The notes under the pieces: generated by a model
What the model saw: the letters and a program-made list of their open reading frames with translations, nothing else
Database searches by the model: none
Told to the model about the DNA's origin: nothing
Source: Janthinobacterium sp. PAMC25594
GTDB taxonomy: Bacteria; Pseudomonadota; Gammaproteobacteria; Burkholderiales; Burkholderiaceae_D
NCBI RefSeq assembly: GCF_019443505.1
Contig: NZ_CP080377.1
Location: 1,488,001 to 1,552,000 of the forward strand
Direction: 5' to 3'
Length of the DNA stretch: 64,000 nt
Translations under genes and position numbers: made by a program
Shown: positions 8,732 to 17,682 of the stretch, in pieces
Layout: each line of letters opens with the position of its first letter
Numbering within the stretch: position 1 is the stretch's first letter

Positions 8732-10285
8732 ATGATGCAATCGACAATCAAGCAGCTAGCGCAACAGGACTGTGATCTTTTAATCGTCGGCGGCGGCATC
8801 AACGGCGTCGGTATCGCGCGCGATGCGGCCGGCCGCGGTTTGCGCGTCATCCTGTGCGAGCAGCACGATCTGGCCCAGCACACGTCCTCGGCCAGCACCA
8901 AACTGATACACGGCGGCCTGCGTTACCTTGAGTATTACGAATTCAAGCTGGTGCGCAAGGCCTTGCAGGAACGCGAATTGCTGTTGCGCACGGCACCGCA
9001 CATCATGTGGCCGCTGCGCTTCGTCATGCCGCACGACGCCGGACAACGGCCGGCCTGGATGATCCGTGCCGGACTGTTCCTGTATGACCATCTGGCGCGA
9101 CGCGCTTTCCTGCCGGCCTCGCAAGGCGTGTCACTGCGCCAGCACGTGGCGGGCGGACCGCTGAAAGGCGATTTCGGCAAGGGCTTCGTGTACTCCGACG
9201 GCTGGGTGGACGATGCGCGCCTGGTGGTGCTCAATGCGCTGGACGCGAGCGAACGCGGCGCCAACATCCTGACGCGCACCCGCTGCGCGGCGGTGCGCCA
9301 GGAAGGCCAGGGCTGGCACGCCACGCTGGAGAGCGAGCAGCATGGCCGCATCGACGTGACGGCGCGCGCCATCGTCAACGCCGCCGGCCCCTGGACCGCG
9401 CAATTCGCCAACGCCGCCTCGGGCGTGAGCAATACGCACGGCCTGCGGCTGGTCAAGGGCAGCCACATCATCGTGCCGCGCCTGTTCGATCATCCTTACG
9501 CCTATATTTTCCAGAACCAGGACAAACGCATCATCTTCGCCATTCCCTATCAGGACGAGTTCACCCTGATCGGCACCACCGACCTGGAATACACCGGCGA
9601 GCCCGGCAAGGTGACGATCAGCGACGGCGAAGTGAGCTACCTGTGCGAGGTGGCCAACCGTTATTTCACCAAACAGATTGCACCGAGCGACGTGGTCTGG
9701 ACCTATTCCGGGGTGCGACCGCTGCTCGACGACAGCGCGCAAAACGCCTCGGCGGTGACGCGCGACTACCTGCTCGAATGCGACCCGGACACCGCCCCCT
9801 TCCTCAATATCTGGGGCGGCAAGATCACCACTTACCGGAAACTGTCGGAAGAAGCGCTGGCCATGCTGCAGCCGCGCCTGGGCGGCGCTGCGCCGGACTG
9901 GACCGCCTCGGCACCCTTGCCGGGCGGCGACTTGCAGCAAGCGGGCGCGCTGGTTGAGAACATCGACTTCGAGCGCTTTGCACAACAACTGCAGGCCCAG
10001 TACCCATGGCTGCCTGGCAAGCTGGCGCAACGTTATGCGCGCTGTTACGGCACCCGCGCCAGGCGCATGCTCGGCACGGCAAAGAAGATGACGGATCTGG
10101 GCGAGGAACTGACGCCCGGCGTGTACGAACAGGAAGCGCGCTATCTGTTCGAGGTGGAATGGGCACGCTGTGCCGAAGACATCCTTTGGCGCAGAACCAA
10201 ATGCGGCTTGTACTGCCAGCCGCGGCATGTGGCGCGTCTGGAGGAATGGATCAAACAGATGTCGATGCCTGAGATGAGCGCTTGA
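8732..10285 (+). CDS. glpD: Aerobic glycerol-3-phosphate dehydrogenase
   Basis: A 517-residue FAD-dependent membrane-associated dehydrogenase oxidising sn-glycerol-3-phosphate to dihydroxyacetone phosphate and passing electrons to quinone. The dinucleotide-binding motif DLLIVGGGINGVGIARDAAG lies at residues 15-34. It is followed by the family block SSASTKLIHGGLRYLEYYEF and, near residue 355, IWGGKITTYRKLSEEAL. Either of two adjacent ATGs (8732 or 8735) could be used. It heads the glycerol cluster glpD-glpK-glpF, with 132 bp before glpK. Length is normal. Confidence 0.96.
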   Translation: MMQSTIKQLAQQDCDLLIVGGGINGVGIARDAAGRGLRVILCEQHDLAQHTSSASTKLIHGGLRYLEYYEFKLVRKALQERELLLRTAPHIMWPLRFVMPHDAGQRPAWMIRAGLFLYDHLARRAFLPASQGVSLRQHVAGGPLKGDFGKGFVYSDGWVDDARLVVLNALDASERGANILTRTRCAAVRQEGQGWHATLESEQHGRIDVTARAIVNAAGPWTAQFANAASGVSNTHGLRLVKGSHIIVPRLFDHPYAYIFQNQDKRIIFAIPYQDEFTLIGTTDLEYTGEPGKVTISDGEVSYLCEVANRYFTKQIAPSDVVWTYSGVRPLLDDSAQNASAVTRDYLLECDPDTAPFLNIWGGKITTYRKLSEEALAMLQPRLGGAAPDWTASAPLPGGDLQQAGALVENIDFERFAQQLQAQYPWLPGKLAQRYARCYGTRARRMLGTAKKMTDLGEELTPGVYEQEARYLFEVEWARCAEDILWRRTKCGLYCQPRHVARLEEWIKQMSMPEMSA

Positions 10286-10417
10286 ACAAATAAGCCTGAG
10301 AGCCAGGCGGCTTTGCCTTGCCTGGACCATCTCCCTGGACACGGGATGACAGTTTTACCGAGTGACCGGCGCGGCAAAGACCGGCAAAAAAAATCAACTA
10401 TAGACGGAGAAGAAGAC

Positions 10418-11932
<1,515 letters not shown>

Positions 11933-11974
11933 TCGACCACACGCCCATCCCGCCCACCTCACTGGAAGTCTCAC

Positions 11975-12682
11975 ATGCATCCTTTATTCGCCGAATTCAT
12001 CGGCACCACCTTGCTCGTCCTGCTGGGCAATGGCGTGGTCGCCAACGTCATCTTGCAAAAAACCAAGGGCCACAACAGCGGCCTGGTCGTGATCGCCATC
12101 GGCTGGGCGATGGCGGTCTTTGTCGCCGTGCTGTGCACCGCCACCGCCAGCGGCGGCCACCTCAATCCGGTGGTGACCGTGGCGCTGGCGGTGGTCGGGA
12201 AATTTCCCTGGGCAAATGTCCCCGCCTATGTCGCCATGCAGATGCTCGGCGGCATGATGGGGGCGTTTCTGGTCTGGGTCATGTACTACAAGCACTTCGA
12301 GGCCACCCCCGATGGCGACACCAAACTGGCGGTCTTTTGCACCGGCCCGGCGATCCGTGGCACCTTCGGCAGCCTCGCTTCCGAAATGATCGCCACCTTC
12401 GTCCTCGTGTTTGCCGTGCTGAACATGGCGGCGCCGAGCTTCGGACTGGGCGCCATGAGTGCCTTGCCGGTCGCCCTGCTGGTGCTGGGCATCGGCGTGT
12501 CGCTCGGCGGCACCACGGGTTACGCGATGAGCCCGGCGCGCGACTTCGGTCCGCGCATCATGCACGCGATCCTGCCCATCCCGGGCAAGCGCGACAGCGA
12601 TTGGCGCTATGCCTGGGTACCGGTCGTCGGCCCGCTGCTGGGCGCCGTCCTGGCGGCACTGCTGTACAACTATAAGTTTTAA
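11975..12682 (+). CDS. glpF: Glycerol uptake facilitator (aquaglyceroporin) with altered NPA boxes
   Basis: A 235-residue MIP channel with six membrane helices. The two half-helix motifs that line the pore are recognisable but both deviate from NPA: HLNPVVT (Asn64-Pro65-Val66) and AMSPARDFGPR (Ser186-Pro187-Ala188). The Arg189-Asp190 pair typical of glycerol channels is kept, and the second half (HAILPIPGKRDSDW..YAWVPVVGP) is well conserved with bacterial GlpF. It probably lets glycerol through the inner membrane for GlpK. The loss of the second pore Asn is unusual. Confidence 0.9.
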   Translation: MHPLFAEFIGTTLLVLLGNGVVANVILQKTKGHNSGLVVIAIGWAMAVFVAVLCTATASGGHLNPVVTVALAVVGKFPWANVPAYVAMQMLGGMMGAFLVWVMYYKHFEATPDGDTKLAVFCTGPAIRGTFGSLASEMIATFVLVFAVLNMAAPSFGLGAMSALPVALLVLGIGVSLGGTTGYAMSPARDFGPRIMHAILPIPGKRDSDWRYAWVPVVGPLLGAVLAALLYNYKF

Positions 12683-12693
12683 TTCCGATCCCA

Positions 12694-12774
12694 CTACTCC
12701 CCCGCGTCCGCCGTACAGGGCCGTCTTGCCAGGCAGGACGGATGACAACGCACGGCCGACGCGGCGTGGAGTAG
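12694..12774 (+). ncRNA. Strongly foldable spacer between glpF and the DJ-1 gene
   Basis: Three consecutive segments pair in nested order: CTACTCC (12694-12700) with GGAGTAG (12768-12774), CCGCGTC (12702-12708) with GACGCGG (12758-12764), and GGCCGT (12719-12724) with ACGGCC (12752-12757). That makes about 20 bp of stem with small bulges and a branched top. It ends 22 nt before the downstream ATG. It matches no riboswitch class I recognise. It could be a terminator of glpF, a processed RNA, or a leader controlling the DJ-1 gene. Confidence 0.5.
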
Positions 12775-12796
12775 GCACTTTCACCAGGAGACACAC

Positions 12797-13378
12797 ATGG
12801 CAGCGAAAAAAATCTTGTTTTTGACCGGCGATTTTGCGGAAGATTATGAAATGATGGTGCCGTTCCAGGCATTGCAGATGGTCGGCCACACGGTGCATGC
12901 CGTCTGCCCGGGCAAGAAGAGCGGGGACAAGATCAAGACCGCGATTCACGACTTCGAGGGCGACCAGACCTATACGGAGAAGCCGGGGCATCTGTTTGCG
13001 CTCAATGCCAGCTTCGACGAAGTCGAGGTGGGCGACTACGACGCCCTGATGATCACGGGCGGTCGCGCGCCCGAATATCTGCGCCTGAACCCGCGCGTGA
13101 TCGAGATCGTGCGCCAATTCTCCGCCGCCGACAAACCGATCGCGGCCATCTGTCATGGCGCGCAAGTGCTGGTCGCCGCCGATGTCATCCGCGGAAAACG
13201 CATTGCGGCGTATCCCGCGTGCGCGCCGGAAGTGCGCCTGGCCGGTGGCGACTATGCGGACATTGCAGTGGACCAGGCAGTCACCGATGGCGGTTTCGTC
13301 ACGGCGCCGGCATGGCCCGCGCACCCGCAATGGCTGGCGCAATTTCTCCAGCGACTGGGAACAGCAATCACGCTCTGA
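12797..13378 (+). CDS. DJ-1/PfpI family protein
   Basis: A 193-residue class I glutamine-amidotransferase-like protein. The nucleophile elbow AAICHGAQ carries the reactive Cys near residue 117. The partner segment [11 protein letters not shown] contributes the oxyanion region, and the N-terminal strand [20 protein letters not shown] contains the conserved Glu. Family members act as deglycases or chaperones, or as stress proteins of the YhbO type. Start ATG is preceded by CAGGAGA. Its position right behind glpFK suggests, without proof, a role against reactive carbonyls such as methylglyoxal formed from dihydroxyacetone phosphate. Confidence 0.85.
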   Translation: MAAKKILFLTGDFAEDYEMMVPFQALQMVGHTVHAVCPGKKSGDKIKTAIHDFEGDQTYTEKPGHLFALNASFDEVEVGDYDALMITGGRAPEYLRLNPRVIEIVRQFSAADKPIAAICHGAQVLVAADVIRGKRIAAYPACAPEVRLAGGDYADIAVDQAVTDGGFVTAPAWPAHPQWLAQFLQRLGTAITL

Positions 13379-13422
13379 TCCGTGAAACAGCTAAGTAATC
13401 CGCAGTCAATTATTGTGAATTT

Positions 13423-13575
13423 ATGAAGAACATAAGCGGATGCTTGCAAGCCGCCCGCTGCGATGCAGTGCGAGCACTGCTAGCGCGGCTGGGATTGCGG
13501 CTGGGCCATGTATCACTGCCGGCATAAATCGACGACTGGCGCAACGAGCTGGAACCGGCCTTGAATGCGGCCTGA
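13423..13575 (+). pseudogene. Decayed fragment, possibly the N-terminus of an AraC-type regulator
   Basis: From the ATG at 13423 one frame reads CDAVRALLARLGLRLGHVSL, then a TAA at 13525-13527, then continues in frame IDDWRNELEPALNAA to a TGA at 13573-13575. The pattern xxVRALLxxLGLxxGxVxL resembles the short N-terminal segment of some AraC-family proteins. The frame is coding-like but stops after 34 codons, and no DNA-binding part follows. It could alternatively be chance. Confidence 0.35.
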
Positions 13576-13624
13576 GGCCCTGTTTCAAACCGCACGGAGG
13601 GGACTTCATGCCATAATCGGCGGC

Positions 13625-14465
13625 ATGTCTTCTCCTCCTACTCCCCCTGAGCAGCCGGTATCTGGCCTGTTCCGCGCCGAATATGCGCGGCGCATGAATG
13701 CCGTGCTCGATCATATCGACCACCACCTCGACACGCCGCTGGACCTGGCGCAGCTGGCCGACGTCGCGCATTTTTCGCGCTTCCACTTTCACCGCGTGTT
13801 CGCCGCCTGGATGGGCGAAACGCTGGGCGACTATGCGCGCCGGCGTCGCCGCGAAAAACGCTGCCATGCTCACGGCCATGCGCCAGCGCCGGCAAGATAG
13901 CAATCCGGATCAGGCCATGCGCAATGCGGATCAGGAAACCGGGCCGAACTTCCAGCACCATGGGTACTCCAATCCATTTTATAGAGAGAGTCCCATGCAA
14001 GTTACCATCATCGACCTGCCGCCCGCCAGCGTGGCGTGCCAGCGCCATATCGGTCCCTACGGCCCCGCCATCGGTGCATTCTGGCGCGACACCGTCGCAC
14101 CATGGATGCAGTCGCACGGCCTGGGCGACGCCACCTGCTACGGCATCGGACATGACGATCCCAGCATCACGCCGCCCGACAAATGCCGCTATGACGCCTG
14201 CGTCGCCTTGCCAGAGGGCTTCCAGCCAGGCGGCCGGGCCAGCATCACCACCCTGCCCGGCGGGCGCTATGCGGTAACGCAGTTCAAGGGGCCGTCCAGC
14301 GCCATCGCCGAGACGTGGACGCGCATGACGCGCGAATAGCTGCCGGCCAGCGGCCTGCAGTGGGACGAGCGCCCCTGCTTCGAGCGCTTTTCCGCCGCCA
14401 CGGCCATGGACCCGGCCACCGGCGAATTCTCTTGCGAGATCTGCATTCCCGTGCGGCCCCTGTAA
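13625..14465 (+). pseudogene. Broken AraC-family regulator with GyrI-like effector domain
   Basis: The frame opened at 13625 gives the first AraC helix-turn-helix (LDLAQLADVAHFSRFHFHRVF) and then runs out at 13900. Reading resumes in another frame with SNPDQAMRNADQ, typical of the linker, and a GyrI-like domain (VTIIDLPPASVACQRHIGPY, CYGIGHDDPSITPPDKCRYDAC). The second HTH, roughly 40-50 codons, is missing between them. A TAG at 14337-14339 stands where homologues have Trp in DWLPASG, after which the frame continues PCFERF..EICIPVRPL to a TAA at 14463-14465. Deletion, frameshift and nonsense mutation together make it non-functional. Confidence 0.85.
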
Positions 14466-14470
14466 CAACA

Positions 14471-14566
14471 GCGTAGGTCGGATTAGCGCGCAAGCGCGTA
14501 ATCCGACGCCACCAGGGACATGGCCAACAATGTTGTCGGATTACGCTACGCTAATCCGACCTACGC
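14471..14566. repeat. REP-like double palindrome, copy 2
   Basis: The arm GCGTAGGTCGGATTAGCG (14471-14488) is perfectly inverted at 14549-14566. The inner 22 bp at 14524-14545 equal those of copy 1. The right arm overlaps the 3' end of the NadR-like gene on the minus strand and supplies its last residues and its TAG stop (14551-14553). Confidence 0.92.
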
Positions 14567-15591
14567 GCGAGCCACTGCGCGACTTGCCCGACCCTGTCTG
14601 CGACCGTGCCGGACACATCGACATACGCAATCCCCCGCCGCGCCAGCTCGTCCCTGTACCACGCATGCTGACGCGCGCGGAAATCGCCGTCGCGGCGCGT
14701 GCCGTCCTGGATGAAGGGGAAATCGGGGGCGCACAGCAGCACCAGCTCGTAGCGGTGTTCGGCCAGCCGCGCCAGTTCCTGCTCGGCCCTGCCGAACATC
14801 TCGACACAGTAAAAATAGGTGGTCAGGGGCGACGTGTCGCAAAACAGCCAGCGCTGCGCGGCCATGGCGGCTTGCGCTTCGCGGCGCAGCTGTTCCCTGC
14901 CGATTTTCAGCAGATCGTCGTAGTGCAAAATGCCATCCTGGCTTTCCCACAGCTCACGGCCATACTCGGCCACCCAGCCGGTATCGAAATGCGCCGCCAG
15001 CGCGGCGGCCAGGGTCGTCTTGCCGCTCGATTCGCCACCCAGCACGCACACGCGCGTGACAAAATCGGCGCGCACGACGGGCGACAGGAAGGCGCTGTGG
15101 GCCTGCGGGTCTTGCCTTACCCGCGTTCCGGACACGGGCACCAGCGTTCTCGCCTGGTCCACGCTGACATGCGCCACCGGCCCGCTTGCGTAATGCCGTT
15201 CCAGCACACGCGCAAAGCCGGGACCGTAATCCTCGCTGCTGAACACCGCATCGACGGGCAGCGCCAGCACCGTCCAGCACAGCCAGCCCATGAAGTGGCG
15301 ATGCGCGTCGCCCTCGTCGTCGTTGTGCGGCAGCGGACGCGCAGGCACGCGACGCGCCACGCACAGGGCGGCCAGGCGCGCATCGTCCAGTACCACGACC
15401 ACCGCCTGCGGGAACCGCGCGCGCAGCCAGGTTTCCCGGCGCGCCGGTTCCAGGCCGGGAAATTCAGGCCTGGTGTAGCTGACCACCAGCAGCTCTTCGC
15501 ACCCTTCCGTGGCGCGCTGTATCAATAGTTCATGGCCCAGGTGCAGCGGGCAGAATTTGCCCACGACCAGGCCCCGTTTGTATCTGCTCAT
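14551..15591 (-). CDS. NadR-like NMN adenylyltransferase / ribosylnicotinamide kinase
   Basis: A 346-residue two-domain enzyme. Residues 7-20 (GLVVGKFCPLHLGH) are the nucleotidyltransferase HxGH signature with His17/His20, and VSGTRVR (153-159) is the second nucleotide-binding motif. A P-loop GGESSGKTT (185-193) begins a kinase domain like that of NadR. The DNA-binding domain of enteric NadR is absent. Expected chemistry is nicotinamide riboside to NMN to NAD. Start at 15591 overlaps the stop of the adenylating-enzyme gene (ATGA), tying it to that operon. Its C-terminal residues and stop codon come from the REP-like repeat, so the original end may have been lost. Confidence 0.82.
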   Translation of the reverse strand: MSRYKRGLVVGKFCPLHLGHELLIQRATEGCEELLVVSYTRPEFPGLEPARRETWLRARFPQAVVVVLDDARLAALCVARRVPARPLPHNDDEGDAHRHFMGWLCWTVLALPVDAVFSSEDYGPGFARVLERHYASGPVAHVSVDQARTLVPVSGTRVRQDPQAHSAFLSPVVRADFVTRVCVLGGESSGKTTLAAALAAHFDTGWVAEYGRELWESQDGILHYDDLLKIGREQLRREAQAAMAAQRWLFCDTSPLTTYFYCVEMFGRAEQELARLAEHRYELVLLCAPDFPFIQDGTRRDGDFRARQHAWYRDELARRGIAYVDVSGTVADRVGQVAQWLARRSD

Positions 15592-16967
15592 ACTGCCGCT
15601 TCCCGCAAATCCGACGTGTATTGAATGATCTTGTCTTCCGCCAGCAAGGTCTCGACCGTGACGACGCCGAAAAAAGGCGCCAGCAAGGCGCGCGCCTGGT
15701 CGGCCTGCGGCATGGCGCCCGGCGCCAGGCGCAGCGCGACGCTGCCATCGCCATGCTGGTGCACGCCGAACAGGGCGATGGCCAGCGGCTTCAAGGCGTG
15801 CGTGATGTCGATATTGTTGATCCACTGTCCCTGCGCCGTGCGATAACGCAAGGGGCTGCGGCCCGCCAGGCCCGCCAGCACGGGACCGTCGGGGCCATGC
15901 GCCAGCGAGGCGTAATCGCCCGTGCGGTAGCGCACCAGGGGCAGGCAAAAGTTAAACCCGCCCGTCACCGTGATTTCGCCGCGTGCCCCATCCGGCACGG
16001 GCTGGCCCGCGCTATCGAGGATTTCCACGTACAAGCGGTGCTGCAGCAGCACGTGCCCGCCCGCCCGCTCGTCGTAGACGGCCACCGGCCCCACTTCATT
16101 GAGCGAATAGATGTCGAGCACGGGGCAGCCGAAACGCTGTTCCAGGCGCGCGCGCATGCCGGGCAACAGCATCATCGAGACGGACAGCAGCGCGGCCGGC
16201 TTGTGCGTCATGGGCAAGGTCAGCAGCTCGGCAAACGAGATGGGATCGCCCGCGATCAACTCGGGCGCCATGGCGTCCAGGTAGCGCGCGCGGTCATCCG
16301 GCTCGCGCCAGTCGTCCGGGTGCAGGTTGATCTTCGCCAGTCCCGATTCGTTCATCGTGGGCGTGACGGAGACATAGGTGAAGCAGCGGCGCTGGTGCCC
16401 CAGCAGCATGACACCCACCTGGCCCGCGCCATGGCGCAGAATCACGCCGAAGCGGCGCAGCGCGCGCTTGTGGAAGGCCCGGTAGCGCCCCGCCACCAGC
16501 GGGTGCGAGGCGATCAGCAGCGGGTGGCCCGTGGTGCCCGTCGTCTGGAAATTGATCATGCGCGCCAGGTCCGCATCGTCGGGCACGAAGGCGGCGATAT
16601 CGTGCGCCAGTTCGGCGCGGCTGATGGGCGCCACGTCCGCCAGGCGAGAAGGCGGCGAACCGCAGGCGCGGTAATGCGGCACCGTGGCATAAGTCACCTT
16701 GAGAAAATCGGGCAGCCAGGATGGCGGCGCGGCGGCGCTCCAAGCGACTACCGCGTCCATGACCTCCTGCTCATAGACGCGCAGTGCTTCAACCTCCCCG
16801 GCCAGCAGCTTGTTGCCGCTGCGGTTGCGGTACCAGGGCGCGCAAGGATGGCTGCGCAGTTTTGCCAGCATGCGCGCGCCGGCCGGCGTCAGGGTGGGAC
16901 AGTAATCGCGGTCCGATGCCCAGGCGCCGCCCGGCAGATTGACGTCAGGTTTGCCAGCGAGCGTCAT
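15588..16967 (-). CDS. Adenylate-forming enzyme of the CapK/phenylacetate-CoA ligase type
   Basis: A 459-residue protein with ANL-superfamily features: the phosphate loop TTGTTG (142-147) preceded by ARMINFQ, the mid motif YSLNEVGP, and RYRTGDYA before a small C-terminal domain. It lacks the full amino-acid-type NRPS motifs and looks closest to PaaK/CapK ligases, which activate an acid as acyl-AMP and pass it to CoA or another acceptor. The substrate is unknown. ATGA overlaps on both sides (16964-16967 and 15588-15591) show that it is co-translated with a helical protein and a NadR-like enzyme. M5 of the longest frame was chosen because it makes this overlap. Confidence 0.72.
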   Translation of the reverse strand: MTLAGKPDVNLPGGAWASDRDYCPTLTPAGARMLAKLRSHPCAPWYRNRSGNKLLAGEVEALRVYEQEVMDAVVAWSAAAPPSWLPDFLKVTYATVPHYRACGSPPSRLADVAPISRAELAHDIAAFVPDDADLARMINFQTTGTTGHPLLIASHPLVAGRYRAFHKRALRRFGVILRHGAGQVGVMLLGHQRRCFTYVSVTPTMNESGLAKINLHPDDWREPDDRARYLDAMAPELIAGDPISFAELLTLPMTHKPAALLSVSMMLLPGMRARLEQRFGCPVLDIYSLNEVGPVAVYDERAGGHVLLQHRLYVEILDSAGQPVPDGARGEITVTGGFNFCLPLVRYRTGDYASLAHGPDGPVLAGLAGRSPLRYRTAQGQWINNIDITHALKPLAIALFGVHQHGDGSVALRLAPGAMPQADQARALLAPFFGVVTVETLLAEDKIIQYTSDLREAAV

Positions 16968-17557
16968 TCGCGCGACCACTTGTCGGCCGATTCCTCGGCC
17001 GCCTTTTTCGCCAGCGCCTCGCGGATCTCGCGCGAGCGCTGCTCGGCCAGGCGGCTCGCTTCGAGCAGGCGGCGGCGCTCCGTGCCGCTGATGGCGGACA
17101 ACCTGTCCGTGGCCTGCGCCACGCTTTCGTCGCGGGGCCGAAAGCCCAGGCGCGCCAGCACGATGCGCGCCAGCTCCTCGCGCCGCTCCGGGTCTTGCGT
17201 GAACTGGTGGGCGGGCGTACTGGCGGCCAGTTCGCGCGCCGCCTCGCCCAGCACCTGCAGCAGATCATGCTGCGGCAACTGCTGGCCGATGAACCACTCG
17301 TCGGCCAGCAGCCAGCACAGGATCATGGCCAGCGCCAGACGGTTGCGGTCGGCCTTCACCTGCGCGCCGATAAACCCCTGCAGCGACGTGGCCGGCGCGC
17401 GCGCGCCATGCAGCAGCACAATGTCGTTGACCAGCGCGGCAACCGCCACGGCCTGCGCATTGGCGACGCCGGCGATGCGCGGCTCGGCGAGGAATTCGAC
17501 GGGGGTGTCGGCCAGGCGGTGGGTTAATATTTCGAGTAGTGGGCCAAGAGTGTTCAT
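16964..17557 (-). CDS. Unrecognised helical protein of the AAA/VWA cluster
   Basis: A 197-residue soluble protein that I do not recognise. The N-terminal half is hydrophobic-helical with an LADEWFIGQQLPQHDLL block. The last 60 residues are strongly charged and probably coiled-coil (RRRLLEASRLAEQRSREIREALAKKAAEE, interrupted only by alanines). No catalytic motif is visible. The start MNTLGPLLEIL at 17557 was preferred to one 21 codons upstream because those extra codons run into the repeat at 17593-17663. Its stop overlaps the start of the adenylating enzyme by ATGA, making it the first gene of a three-gene unit. Confidence 0.7.
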   Translation of the reverse strand: MNTLGPLLEILTHRLADTPVEFLAEPRIAGVANAQAVAVAALVNDIVLLHGARAPATSLQGFIGAQVKADRNRLALAMILCWLLADEWFIGQQLPQHDLLQVLGEAARELAASTPAHQFTQDPERREELARIVLARLGFRPRDESVAQATDRLSAISGTERRRLLEASRLAEQRSREIREALAKKAAEESADKWSRE

Positions 17558-17592
17558 CGCTTTACTTTTAAAATCCAACCCTAAATGCAAAT

Positions 17593-17663
17593 GCCGGGGT
17601 CGGTTCCTTCGGAATCGCAATACGGTCCATTGGACCGTATTGCCCCGCCGGGTCCGACCTCGG
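17593..17663. repeat. Structured intergenic element with a perfect 13-bp palindrome
   Basis: GCAATACGGTCCA (17617-17629) and its exact inverse (17631-17643) flank one T. Outside them lie GGGGTCGG on the left and GGTCCGACC on the right, giving a long interrupted hairpin. It sits in the 125-bp gap between the VWA gene and the following gene of the cluster and may be a terminator, promoter element or repeat copy. Its outer GGGGTC resembles the hairpins at 22490 and 44105. Confidence 0.7.
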
Positions 17664-17682
17664 ATTTCGCCGTTGGGGTAAT

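Noticed and set aside
15621..17681. A 686-codon plus-strand open frame
   Set aside because: Antisense to the ligase and helical-protein genes, which have clear motifs and overlapping starts; low-complexity composition.
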